A stretch of 64,000 bases of DNA from Streptomyces antnestii (GTDB lineage Bacteria; Actinomycetota; Actinomycetes; Streptomycetales; Streptomycetaceae), in NCBI RefSeq assembly GCF_004005495.1, contig NZ_RZYA01000003.1, forward strand, positions 1 through 64,000. Direction: 5' to 3'. This document shows positions 30,706-39,017 of this stretch, one piece after another (within the stretch, counting starts at the first letter, position 1; each line of letters begins with the position of its first letter). The position numbers and the translations under genes are program-made. Below the pieces are notes generated by a model. The model made no database searches, was not told the origin of the DNA, and was given only the letters and a program-made list of their open reading frames with translations.

Positions 30706-32295
30706 ATGGCCCGCGTCACCGCTGCCGCCGTCCGGTCCGTCCTGCGGAACGTCACCTCCGCGGCCGGCCGCCTCTTCCGCGCCCGGCGCCCCCGCCCCAC
30801 CGGCGAACTCACCCACCAGCCCCACCCGTACGTCCGTGCCCTCGGCATGACGGCCGTCGTCCTCCTGGGCGCCTGGCTCGGCCTCCTCGTCGTCGGCAGC
30901 GTGCGCGTCCCGGTGGGCCCGATGGACACCCGGATGACGCTGCGCCCGTCCCTGACCGGCGGCACGAAGATCAACGTCTCGCCGCTCGGCTCCCTGGAAC
31001 TGAAGTCGCACACCGCCCCCATCCGCCTTGACGTGGACGTCGACCGTCTCGACCCGGTCCGCTCCGAAGCCCTGGTCAACCACCCCGAGCGCATCTCCGG
31101 CCTGCAGAGCGAGATCACCCGCGACGTCGAGAAGGGCACCCTCGACCTCGCCGTGCGCTCCTGCGTCGCCGTCGTCTCCGGCGCCACCGCGCTGGGCCTC
31201 GCCGTCTACCGCCGCCCGCGCCGCGCACTCGGCGCCGGCGCCCTCGCGCTCGCCCTCCTGGCGGCCTCGGGAGGAGCGGCGTACGCGACCTGGAACCCCA
31301 AGTCGGTCCTGGAGCCGAAGTTCTCCGGACTGCTCTCCTCGGCCCCCTCCGTCGTCGGCAACGCGCGATCGATCGTCACCGAATTCGACGTCTACCAGAA
31401 GGAGTTGGCGCGCCTGGTGACCAATGTGACGAAGCTGTACGACGTGACGTCGACGCTCCCCGCGTACCGCCCCGACCCGTCCACGATCCGCGTCCTGCAC
31501 GTCTCCGACATCCATCTGAACCCGGCGAGCTGGAAGATCATCGCCTCGCTCGTCGAGCAGTACGACATCTCCGTGATCGTCGACTCCGGCGACACGATGG
31601 ACCACGGCTCGGCGGCCGAGAACGCGTTCCTCGACCCGATCAAGGACCTCGGCGCCCCGTACGTCTGGGTCCGCGGCAACCACGACTCGGCGACGACTCA
31701 GCGTTACCTCGAACGGTTCAGGAACGTCCACGTCCTCGACGACGGCAAGGCGGTCTCCGTCGCAGGGCTGCGCTTCGCCGGCACGGGAGACCCCCAGTTC
31801 ACGCCGGACCGGGCGGTCAAGGCGCAGGGCGACCCGGCCGAGCGCATGGCCGGCATCCGGCTGGCCTCGGCGCTGCGCGACCAGCGTGCGGCGGGCACGC
31901 CGGTGGACATCGCGATCGCCCACAACCCGGTGGCCGCCCGCGAGACGGACGGCACGGTGCCGCTGGTCCTCGCGGGCCACATCCATCACGAGGAGACCGA
32001 GGTGATGAAGCTGGGCACGCGGCTGCGCGTCGAGGGCTCGACCGGCGGCAGCGGGCTGCGCGCGGTGGACGACGCGTCCCCCGACCCGGTGCAGGCGTCG
32101 GTCCTCTATCTGGACCGCGACACGCGCCGCCTCCAGGCCTGGGACGAGATCGAACTGGGTGGCCTGGGCCTGACGACCGCGCAAGTGAGCCGCCACCTGC
32201 CCAAGGAGAACCAGCCCGGCGCGACCCCCTCCCCCACCCCCTCGCCGAACCCCTCACGGACGCCGCCCAAGGGCTCGCCCTCACCCTCGCCTTAA
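30706..32295 (+). CDS. Membrane metallophosphoesterase
   Basis: 529 residues. A membrane helix (about 46-66), an extracytoplasmic segment and two more helices (about 150-200) precede a calcineurin-like phosphoesterase domain (about 265-460). The domain has all metal-binding blocks: 'VSDIHLN', 'DSGDTMDHG', 'VRGNHDS' and 'LAGHIHHEE'. The C-terminal 40 residues are Pro/Ser/Thr repeats. The catalytic domain probably faces the outside. Substrate unknown. No Shine-Dalgarno precedes ATG 30706, so it too may be leaderless. Confidence 0.92.
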   Translation: MARVTAAAVRSVLRNVTSAAGRLFRARRPRPTGELTHQPHPYVRALGMTAVVLLGAWLGLLVVGSVRVPVGPMDTRMTLRPSLTGGTKINVSPLGSLELKSHTAPIRLDVDVDRLDPVRSEALVNHPERISGLQSEITRDVEKGTLDLAVRSCVAVVSGATALGLAVYRRPRRALGAGALALALLAASGGAAYATWNPKSVLEPKFSGLLSSAPSVVGNARSIVTEFDVYQKELARLVTNVTKLYDVTSTLPAYRPDPSTIRVLHVSDIHLNPASWKIIASLVEQYDISVIVDSGDTMDHGSAAENAFLDPIKDLGAPYVWVRGNHDSATTQRYLERFRNVHVLDDGKAVSVAGLRFAGTGDPQFTPDRAVKAQGDPAERMAGIRLASALRDQRAAGTPVDIAIAHNPVAARETDGTVPLVLAGHIHHEETEVMKLGTRLRVEGSTGGSGLRAVDDASPDPVQASVLYLDRDTRRLQAWDEIELGGLGLTTAQVSRHLPKENQPGATPSPTPSPNPSRTPPKGSPSPSP

Positions 32296-32301
32296 ACCGT
32301 T

Positions 32302-32331
32302 TTGGCGATCCCTCCCCGCATCCCATATGCT
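32302..32331 (+). promoter_or_regulatory. Promoter of the tRNA Glu-Asp-Phe cluster
   Basis: TTGGCG (32302-32307), an 18-bp spacer and TATGCT (32326-32331), 45 bases ahead of tRNA-Glu. Confidence 0.6.
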
Positions 32332-32376
32332 TCTCACGTCCCCGACGCGCTGCGAAGCGCCCAGGCGGGCCAATTA

Positions 32377-32449
32377 GCCCTCATCGTCTAGTGGCCCAGG
32401 ACGCCGCCCTTTCAAGGCGGTAGCACGGGTTCGAATCCCGTTGGGGGCA
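32377..32449 (+). tRNA. tRNA-Glu (TTC)
   Basis: 73 nt: acceptor GCCCTCA/TGGGGGC (last pair mismatched), anticodon loop CTTTCAA (TTC) in a CCGCC/GGCGG stem, T-arm ACGGGTTCGAATCCCGT. First gene of the Glu-Asp-Phe cluster; no encoded CCA. Confidence 0.95.
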
Positions 32450-32460
32450 CGTAACACCCT

Positions 32461-32480
32461 GTGCGACACTTGTGTCGCAC
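32461..32480. repeat. 20-bp palindrome between tRNA-Glu and tRNA-Asp
   Basis: GTGCGACACTTGTGTCGCAC: 9-bp perfect arms around TT. It could form a processing hairpin in the precursor or be a DNA-binding site. Confidence 0.6.
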
Positions 32481-32488
32481 AACAGCTT

Positions 32489-32563
32489 GGTCCTGTGGAG
32501 CAGTTTGGAGTGCTCGCCACCCTGTCAAGGTGGAGGCCGCGGGTTCAAATCCCGTCAGGACCG
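32489..32563 (+). tRNA. tRNA-Asp (GTC), copy 1
   Basis: 75 nt: GGTCCTG/CAGGACC acceptor, anticodon loop CTGTCAA (GTC), T-arm GCGGGTTCAAATCCCGT, discriminator G. Identical over its whole length to the copy at 38324. Its last 18 bases recur at 32762. Confidence 0.96.
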
Positions 32564-32587
32564 CTGCGATTCGTTCGCGAACCGCGT

Positions 32588-32661
32588 GGCTGGGTAGCTC
32601 AGTTGGTACGAGCGATCGCCTGAAAAGCGATAGGTCGCCGGTTCGATCCCGGCCCCAGCCA
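32588..32661 (+). tRNA. tRNA-Phe (GAA)
   Basis: 74 nt: GGCTGGG/CCCAGCC acceptor, D-arm AGCTCAGTTGGTACGAGC, anticodon loop CTGAAAA (GAA), T-arm GCCGGTTCGATCCCGGC. A decayed copy of its 3' end seems to lie at about 32866. Confidence 0.95.
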
Positions 32662-32666
32662 CAACA

Positions 32667-32696
32667 AACAGGCCCCGTCTCCGGATGGGGCCTGTT
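32667..32696 (+). terminator. Terminator of the tRNA cluster
   Basis: AACAGGCCCC (32667-32676) and GGGGCCTGTT (32687-32696) form a perfect stem directly after tRNA-Phe. Confidence 0.85.
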
Positions 32697-32724
32697 GCGT
32701 TCCCTCCCGGCACACCCTGCCCCC

Positions 32725-32910
32725 GAGGCCGCGCCCGCGGCGAAGCCGCCGACAGACACAGCAAATCCCGTCAGGACCGCTGCGATTCGTTCGCGAACCA
32801 CGTCACGGGCGGTCCCGACGGGCTCGCACGGCCGCCATCAGGGCCGGCACCGGGCAGACGGCCCGCCCAGCCACAACAGACGCGCCCCGTCTCCAGACCA
32901 GGCCCGCACC
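32725..32910 (+). repeat. 37-bp block + tRNA-Asp tail, with decayed tRNA-Phe end
   Basis: Block 32725-32761 (GAGGCCGCGCCCGCGG... ending CAGACACAG) is shared with two copies at 38.5-38.6 kb. It runs directly into CAAATCCCGTCAGGACCG (32762-32779), the last 18 bases of tRNA-Asp. The following bases to 32799 repeat the Asp-Phe spacer almost perfectly. At about 32866-32910 a degenerate version of the tRNA-Phe 3' end and its terminator can still be read (CCCAGCCACAACAG, then GCCCCGTCTCC). No gene is present between 32700 and 32958. Confidence 0.8.
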
Positions 32911-32958
32911 CGGTCCCGTACCCGCGCCCCCACCCTCAGCCCCACCCCCCAGGCGCCG

Positions 32959-34110
32959 TCACGCCTCCCCCTGGGGTGCCGCGTGTGCCGGTTCGCTCGT
33001 TCGGCCGCCCGGGTGGCGGTGGCGCCAGAACCAGAAGACGCCGCACGACAGCAGGGCCCAGGCCGCGAGCACCAGGAACGGGAACGCGTGCTGGTACGCG
33101 CCGAAGTACACCGCCGTGTGCTGCGCGTTCACGGACGCGCCCGGCGGCAGCCAGCGGCCGATGCGGCCGAGTACCGACGGCAGCAGCGGCCACGACACCG
33201 CGCCGCCCGACGACGGGTTGCCGAGGAGCACCATCAGCCCCCACGTCGGGATCATCGCCCAGCGGCCGAAGAGCGTGTTGAACATCGTGAAGACCATCCC
33301 CGACGTGAACATCGTCAGCGCGAGGATGGCCCAGGACTCGGCGAAGGGCAGGTCGAGGGCGCCGAGCCACCAGTCCACGACGGCGGCGATCACGAAGGCC
33401 CCGGCCATCGCGTACGCGACCGTGTAGGCGATCCGCTCCCACGGGTTGAGTGCCCGCGCGTGCACGCTCAGCTGGATCGCGCCGACGAAGCCGATGATGA
33501 CCGCGGCCAGCGAGATGTAGAAGATCGCGAGACCACGCGGGTCGCCCTTCTGCAGCGGCCTGGCGTCGGTCACCGTGACCGGCACCCCGAGCGCGGCGCC
33601 CACCTTCGGGGCCGTCTCCGCGAGGACCTGCGCCACCGAGGCACCGGACGCCCCCGAGACGACGAGGGAGACGCGGTCGCCGGCCCGCACGTCCAGGACC
33701 GCGAAGACCTTCTGCTGGTCCACGCCCGCAAGGGCCGCCGGAAGGTTCGGATACGGATGCAACTGGAGCGAAGCGTTCAGCGCCCGCTCCATGCCGGCGA
33801 GGAACTCCCCGCCGTGAGAGGCGTTCGCCGCCCCCACCACGGCCGTGGGAATCCGGTGCGGAGTCGGGTTCGCCATCGTGTACGTGTACGACCCGGCGAA
33901 GAGCCCCGCGGCGGCGGCCAGGATGAACACCAGGACGGTCGCGGGCAGGAACGGCGACTTCTTGAAGTCCTCCCAGCGTTCCCGGCGCGTGGGCACCCGC
34001 CCGTGCGCGCCGTGCCCGTGGTCGCCGCCGCCCCCGCTGTCACCGCCACTGGCTCTGCCGCTGCCGCCGCCGCTGCCGCCGCCGCTGTCTTCGTCGCTCA
34101 GATCCGGCAT
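32959..34110 (-). CDS. Membrane protein, DUF3533/ABC-2-like
   Basis: 383 residues. A Gly/Ser/His/Asp-rich cytoplasmic N-terminus is followed by one membrane helix (about 56-76). A large extracytoplasmic region (about 77-195) comes next, then five membrane segments (about 200-365). This matches the DUF3533/YhgE-Pip architecture related to ABC-2 permeases. 'LSVHARALNPWERIAYTVAYAMAGAFVIAAVVDW' and 'GRWAMIPTWGLMVLLGNPSSGG' are typical of that family. No ATPase is adjacent; transport or phage-receptor-like roles are only family-based guesses. It is divergent from hrpA. Confidence 0.8.
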   Translation of the reverse strand: MPDLSDEDSGGGSGGGSGRASGGDSGGGGDHGHGAHGRVPTRRERWEDFKKSPFLPATVLVFILAAAAGLFAGSYTYTMANPTPHRIPTAVVGAANASHGGEFLAGMERALNASLQLHPYPNLPAALAGVDQQKVFAVLDVRAGDRVSLVVSGASGASVAQVLAETAPKVGAALGVPVTVTDARPLQKGDPRGLAIFYISLAAVIIGFVGAIQLSVHARALNPWERIAYTVAYAMAGAFVIAAVVDWWLGALDLPFAESWAILALTMFTSGMVFTMFNTLFGRWAMIPTWGLMVLLGNPSSGGAVSWPLLPSVLGRIGRWLPPGASVNAQHTAVYFGAYQHAFPFLVLAAWALLSCGVFWFWRHRHPGGRTSEPAHAAPQGEA

Positions 34111-34231
34111 ACGAACACGTTAAAACACCCATAAGGGACCTACACCGCCAAACGCGAGATCACCGGCCGAAACCGGCCCACGTCAAAACCAGTCGCCACC
34201 AATTTCCCCGAGGTGAGATCCTGGACCGCGT

Positions 34232-37200
34232 ATGTCTACGCAGCCTGCCCCCGTCCTCGGCTCCCTCGCCCAGCGCCTGTCCGAGCTGTCCCTGCGCGAT
34301 GCGCACCGGCTCGGCCGCAGGCTCGAAGGCGCGCGCCGCATCCGTAAGCCCGAAGCCCGGGCCGCCGTGCTCGCCGAGATCGAGGCGGAGGCCGAGAAGG
34401 CCGAGGCCAGGACCGCGCTGCGCCGCGGCCGCTTCGACGCGCTCGACGTCACGTATCCCGAGCAGCTTCCCGTCAGCCAGAAGAAGGACGAGATCGCCGA
34501 CGCGATCCGCGACCACCAGGTCGTGATCGTGGCGGGCGAGACCGGCTCCGGCAAGACGACCCAGATCCCCAAGATCTGTCTCGACCTCGGCCGCGGCCTG
34601 CGCGGCATGATCGGCCACACCCAGCCCCGCCGGCTCGCGGCCCGCACGGTCGCCGAGCGCATCGCGGACGAGATGGACACGCCGCTCGGCGAGGCCATCG
34701 GCTGGAAGGTCCGCTTCACGGACCAGGTCGACCCGGACGCCACGTTCGTGAAGCTGATGACGGACGGCATCCTGCTCGCCGAGATCCAGACGGACCGCGA
34801 GCTGCGCGCGTACGACACGATCATCATCGACGAGGCCCACGAGCGGTCCCTGAACATCGACTTCCTGCTCGGTTACCTGGCGCAGCTGCTCCCCAAGCGC
34901 CCGGACCTGAAGGTCGTCATCACGTCGGCGACGATCGACCCCGAGCGCTTCTCCCGGCACTTCGGCGACGCCCCGATCGTCGAGGTCAGCGGCCGTACGT
35001 ACCCGGTGGAGGTGCGTTACCGGCCCCTCCTCGAAGAGGATTCCGAAGACTCCGACCGGGACCAGATCACCGCGATCACCGACGCCGTCGAGGAGCTCCA
35101 GGGCGAGGGCAAGGGCGACATCCTCGTCTTCCTCTCCGGAGAACGCGAGATCCGCGACACGGCGGACGCGCTGGAGAAGAAGAAGTTCCGCTTCACCGAG
35201 GTCCTGCCCCTCTACGCGCGCCTGTCGCACGCGGAGCAGCACCGCGTCTTCCAGCGCCCTACCGGCTCGCTCCGCCGCATCGTCCTCGCGACGAACGTCG
35301 CGGAGACCTCGCTGACCGTCCCCGGCATCAAATACGTGATCGACCCGGGCACCGCCCGCATCTCGCGCTACTCGCACCGCACGAAGGTGCAGCGCCTCCC
35401 CATCGAGGCGATCAGCCAGGCCAGCGCCAACCAGCGCAAGGGCCGCTGCGGCCGTACGTCGGACGGCATCTGCATCCGCCTGTACTCGGAGGACGACTTC
35501 CTCGCCCGTCCCGAGTTCACGGACGCGGAGATCCTCCGGACGAATCTCGCCTCCGTCATCCTCCAGATGACCGCGGCCGGGCTCGGCGACATCGAGAAGT
35601 TCCCCTTCATCGACCCGCCGGACCACCGCAACATCCGCGACGGCGTGCAGCTCCTCCAGGAGCTCGGCGCGCTGAACCCGGCGGAGAAGGACGTCCGCAA
35701 GCGCCTCACCCAGCAGGGCCGCAAGCTCGCCCAGCTGCCGGTGGACCCGCGCCTCGCCCGGATGGTCCTGGAGGCCGACAAGAACGGCTGTGTGCGCGAG
35801 GTCATGGTGATCGTGGCCGCCCTGTCCATCCAGGACCCGCGCGAGCGCCCCAGCGAGAAGCAGGCGCAGGCCGACCAGCAGCACGCCCGCTTCAAGGACG
35901 AGACGTCCGACTTCCTGGCGTTCCTCAACCTGTGGCGCTACATCCGGGAGCAGCAGAAGGCTCTCGGTTCCTCCGCGTTCCGGCGTATGTGCAAGTCGGA
36001 GTACCTGAACTTCCTGCGCATCCGCGAGTGGCAGGACATCTACACGCAGCTCCGCACGGTGGCCAAGCAGATGGGCCTACATCTGGAGGAGCCTGCGGCG
36101 GGTACTGACGCGCCCGAGCAGCAGGTCCACATCTCCCTCCTCGCCGGCCTGCTCTCCCACATCGGGATGAAGGACGTGAAGGAGTCCACGGACAAGGACC
36201 CCAAGCAGCGCGGCGGCCGGAACGAGTACCTGGGCGCCCGGGGCGCCAAGTTCGCCGTCTTCCCCGGCTCCGCCCTCTTCAAGAAGCCCCCGCGCTTCAT
36301 CATGTCCGCCGAACTCGTCGAGACCTCGCGCCTTTGGGCCCGGGTCAACGCGCGGATCGAGCCGGAGTGGGTCGAGCCCCTCGCCGAACACCTCCTCAAG
36401 CGCACGTACAGCGAGCCGCACTGGGAGAAGGACCAGGCGGCCGTGATGGCGTACGAGAAGGTGACGCTGTACGGCGTCCCGCTCGTCGCCCAGCGCAAGG
36501 TGAACTACGGGCGCATCGACCCCGAGGTCAGCCGCGAGCTGTTCATCAGGAACGCTCTGGTCGAGGGCGACTGGCGCACGCACCACAAGTTCTTCTCGGA
36601 CAACCGCAAGCTGCTCACCGAGGTCGAGGAGCTGGAGCACCGGGCCCGCCGCCGCGACATCGTCGTGGACGACGAGACCCTCTTCGACTTCTACGACCAG
36701 CGGGTCCCGGCCCATGTCGTCTCCGGCGCGCACTTCGACTCCTGGTGGAAGAACAAGAAGCGCGACGAGCCCGAACTCCTCGACTTCGAGCGCTCCATGC
36801 TCATCCGCGAGTCCGCGGAGGCCATCACCAAGGACGACTACCCGGACTCGTGGCGCCAGGGCCCGCTGAAGTTCCGGGTGACGTACCAGTTCGAGCCGGG
36901 CGCCGACGCGGACGGCGTGACCGTCCACGTGCCGCTCCAGGTGCTCAACCAGGTCACGTCCGAGGGCTTCGACTGGCAGATCCCGGGCCTGCGCGAGGAC
37001 GTGGTCGTCGAGCTGATCCGCTCGCTGCCCAAGCCGGTCCGCCGGCACTACGTCCCGGCGCCGAACTACGCGAAGGCGTTCCTGGAGCGGGCCGTGCCCC
37101 TCCAGGAGGCGCTGCCGCTGACGCTGGCGCGGGAGCTCCAGCGGATGGTCGGTGTGCCGGTGCAGGCCGACGACTTCGACCTGTCCCGCGTACCCGACCA

Positions 37201-38227
37201 CCTGAAGGTCACCTTCCGGATCGTCGACGAGCGGCGCAGGACGCTCGCCGAGGACAAGGACCTGGAGGCGCTGAAGCTCAAGCTGAAGCCGAAGGCCCGG
37301 CAGGCGATCTCCAAGGCGGCCGCGGCGACGGCCGAACGCTCCGGCGGCGAGTCCCTGGAGCGCAAGGGCCTCACCGACTGGTCGATCGGCACGCTGAGCC
37401 GCGTCTTCGAGACCCGGCGCGCCGGCCAGCCGGTCAAGGCGTACCCGGCGCTCGTCGACGACGGCGACACCGTCTCCGTACGCCTCTTCGACACCGAGGC
37501 GGAGCAGGCGCAGGCCATGTGGAGGGGCACGCGCCGGCTCATCCTGCGCAACATCCCGGTCAACCCGGGCAAGTTCGCCTCGGACAAGCTGACCAACCCC
37601 CAGAAACTCGCCCTGTCCGCGAACCCGCACGGCTCGGTCCAGGCGCTCTTCGAGGACTGCGCCATGGCCGCCTGCGACAAGCTCATCACGGACTTCGGCG
37701 GCCCGGCCTGGGACGAGGAGTCGTACCGCAAGCTCTACGACAAGGTGCGCGCCGAGATCGTCGACACGACCGTACGCACGGTGGGCCAGGTGCAGCAGGT
37801 CCTCGCGGCGTGGCAGGCCTGTGAGCGCCGCCTGAAGTCGACGAAGAGCCCGACGCTGCTCGCCAACCTCACGGATGTCCGCGCCCAGTTGACGGCCCTG
37901 ATCCGCCCGGGCTTCGTCACGGAGACCGGCCTGCGGCGCCTGCCCGACCTGGTGCGCTACCTGGTCGCGGCCGACCGGCGTCTGACGCAGATGCCGACGA
38001 ACGTCCAGCGGGACACGTCGCGCATGGAGAAGGTCCACGAGATGCAGGACGAGTACGCCTGGCTGCTCGAACAGCTGCCGCAGGGACGGCCCGTGCCGCA
38101 GGAGGTCCTGGACATCCGCTGGATGCTGGAGGAGCTGCGGGTCAGCTACTTCGCGCACGCGCTGGGCACGGCGTACCCCGTCTCCGACAAGCGGATCGTG
38201 AAGGCGATCGACGCGGCGGCGCCGTAA
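34232..38227 (+). CDS. hrpA: ATP-dependent RNA helicase HrpA
   Basis: 1331 residues, full length for HrpA. DEAH-box core: Walker A 'VAGETGSGKTTQIPKI', 'TQPRRLAAR', 'IIIDEAHERSLNIDFLLGYL', 'ITSATID' and 'KGRCGRTSDGIC' (motif VI). Helicase-associated and OB-fold segments follow, and then the long HrpA-specific C-terminal domain (about 620-1331). HrpA acts on RNA and rescues stalled or collided ribosomes in E. coli. AGGTGAG lies about 14 bases before ATG 34232. It stands alone, followed by tRNA-Asp copy 2. Confidence 0.97.
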   Translation: MSTQPAPVLGSLAQRLSELSLRDAHRLGRRLEGARRIRKPEARAAVLAEIEAEAEKAEARTALRRGRFDALDVTYPEQLPVSQKKDEIADAIRDHQVVIVAGETGSGKTTQIPKICLDLGRGLRGMIGHTQPRRLAARTVAERIADEMDTPLGEAIGWKVRFTDQVDPDATFVKLMTDGILLAEIQTDRELRAYDTIIIDEAHERSLNIDFLLGYLAQLLPKRPDLKVVITSATIDPERFSRHFGDAPIVEVSGRTYPVEVRYRPLLEEDSEDSDRDQITAITDAVEELQGEGKGDILVFLSGEREIRDTADALEKKKFRFTEVLPLYARLSHAEQHRVFQRPTGSLRRIVLATNVAETSLTVPGIKYVIDPGTARISRYSHRTKVQRLPIEAISQASANQRKGRCGRTSDGICIRLYSEDDFLARPEFTDAEILRTNLASVILQMTAAGLGDIEKFPFIDPPDHRNIRDGVQLLQELGALNPAEKDVRKRLTQQGRKLAQLPVDPRLARMVLEADKNGCVREVMVIVAALSIQDPRERPSEKQAQADQQHARFKDETSDFLAFLNLWRYIREQQKALGSSAFRRMCKSEYLNFLRIREWQDIYTQLRTVAKQMGLHLEEPAAGTDAPEQQVHISLLAGLLSHIGMKDVKESTDKDPKQRGGRNEYLGARGAKFAVFPGSALFKKPPRFIMSAELVETSRLWARVNARIEPEWVEPLAEHLLKRTYSEPHWEKDQAAVMAYEKVTLYGVPLVAQRKVNYGRIDPEVSRELFIRNALVEGDWRTHHKFFSDNRKLLTEVEELEHRARRRDIVVDDETLFDFYDQRVPAHVVSGAHFDSWWKNKKRDEPELLDFERSMLIRESAEAITKDDYPDSWRQGPLKFRVTYQFEPGADADGVTVHVPLQVLNQVTSEGFDWQIPGLREDVVVELIRSLPKPVRRHYVPAPNYAKAFLERAVPLQEALPLTLARELQRMVGVPVQADDFDLSRVPDHLKVTFRIVDERRRTLAEDKDLEALKLKLKPKARQAISKAAAATAERSGGESLERKGLTDWSIGTLSRVFETRRAGQPVKAYPALVDDGDTVSVRLFDTEAEQAQAMWRGTRRLILRNIPVNPGKFASDKLTNPQKLALSANPHGSVQALFEDCAMAACDKLITDFGGPAWDEESYRKLYDKVRAEIVDTTVRTVGQVQQVLAAWQACERRLKSTKSPTLLANLTDVRAQLTALIRPGFVTETGLRRLPDLVRYLVAADRRLTQMPTNVQRDTSRMEKVHEMQDEYAWLLEQLPQGRPVPQEVLDIRWMLEELRVSYFAHALGTAYPVSDKRIVKAIDAAAP

Positions 38228-38249
38228 CGGACCCGGCACACTGGGTGAG

Positions 38250-38280
38250 TTCGACCGCCGGGCCTGCGCTGCTGTACAGT
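38250..38280 (+). promoter_or_regulatory. Promoter of tRNA-Asp copy 2
   Basis: TTCGAC (38250-38255), 19-bp spacer and TACAGT (38275-38280), 43 bases before the tRNA. Confidence 0.55.
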
Positions 38281-38323
38281 CTCGTATCGCAGCACAGCGC
38301 AACACCAAGTGCCGCAAAAGCAA

Positions 38324-38398
38324 GGTCCTGTGGAGCAGTTTGGAGTGCTCGCCACCCTGTCAAGGTGGAGGCCGCGGGTTCAAATCCCGTCAGGACCG
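38324..38398 (+). tRNA. tRNA-Asp (GTC), copy 2
   Basis: 75 nt, identical to the gene at 32489: GGTCCTG acceptor, anticodon GTC, TTCAAAT T-loop. It is followed by a terminator and tandem repeats that contain its own 3' end. Confidence 0.96.
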
Positions 38399-38714
38399 CA
38401 GTAAAACTGAGGCCCGCACCCCGCAAGGGGCGCGGGCCTCAGTCGTGTGCATGGGGACACGCATGCGCGGAGACAAGAGGCCGCGCCCGCGGCGGAGCCG
38501 CAATCAGACACAGCAAATCCCGTCAGGACCGCAGCAAAACTGAGGCCCGCATCCCACAAGGGCGCGGGCCTCAGTCGTGTGCATGGGGACACGCATGCGC
38601 GGAGACAAGAGGCCGCGCCCGCGGCGGAGCCGCAATCAGACACAGCAAATCCCGTCAGGACCGCAGTAAAACTGAGGCCCGCATCCCACAAGGGTGCGGG
38701 CCTCAGTCGTGTGC
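38381..38714 (+). repeat. Tandem repeats containing the tRNA-Asp 3' end, period 132-133 bp
   Basis: Unit 1 is 38381-38513, unit 2 is 38514-38645 and a partial unit 3 is 38646-38714. Each begins with CAAATCCCGTCAGGACCG, the last 18 bases of tRNA-Asp. It continues with the tRNA terminator hairpin (ACTGAGGCCCGC ... GCGGGCCTCAGT) and a GTGTGCATGGGGACACGCAT segment. It ends with a 37-bp block (38477-38513, 38609-38645) containing GCGGC-GGA-GCCGC. The units differ at a few positions only. The block is the same one found at 32725. No protein is predicted. Confidence 0.93.
38406..38443 (+). terminator. Terminator of tRNA-Asp copy 2
   Basis: ACTGAGGCCCGC (38406-38417) pairs with GCGGGCCTCAGT (38432-38443). 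The hairpin recurs in each repeat unit with loop changes only. Confidence 0.85.
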
Positions 38715-38816
38715 GCGGCCCGTACCCGGCCCCTCCCCCGGCGCGCTCCCGCTTCTTGACGGAGTCTCACTCCCCCGGTACCCAGGCAGCAGGGATTCCC
38801 GACCCGGAGGTGACGC

Positions 38817-39017
38817 ATGGCGGCATCCGCCCGGCACGAGACGCGCGCCCTGCTGCGCGCCCACCTCTCCGCCGCCTCCGGCCACCGCCATCTGACCCGG
38901 CACTGCCCCGTCTGCCACCGACTCCTGCGTCTCGCCCTGGAACCCGACAGAGAGCCCACAGGCGGCCCTCAGGCGGACTGCGGGGCATGCGAGGACGAAA
39001 GTCCCCCGACCGCGTGA
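38817..39017 (+). CDS. Small conserved Streptomyces protein with paired cysteines
   Basis: 66 residues, supported by an excellent GGAGGTGA five bases before ATG 38817. The N-terminal half is helical ('HETRALLRAHLSAASG'). Then 'RHCPVCHRLLRLAL' (CxxC) and 'DCGACED' (CxxC) could together bind one zinc ion. I recall a conserved Streptomyces family of this form (DUF6274). Function unknown. It lies between the tRNA-Asp repeats and bldC. Confidence 0.75.
   Translation: MAASARHETRALLRAHLSAASGHRHLTRHCPVCHRLLRLALEPDREPTGGPQADCGACEDESPPTA

Noticed and set aside
32461..34134. Long + strand frame from the tRNA cluster into 34.1 kb
   Set aside because: Starts inside tRNA genes and is antisense to a membrane protein with clear helices.
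32489..38398. Genomic island or prophage between the two tRNA-Asp genes
   Set aside because: The genes between them (DUF3533-like protein, hrpA) are core genes with normal composition, and there is no integrase; only the small repeat modules look mobile.
38381..38714. CRISPR array
   Set aside because: Repeats are about 133 bp with no spacer variety, contain a tRNA tail and terminator, and no cas genes are near.
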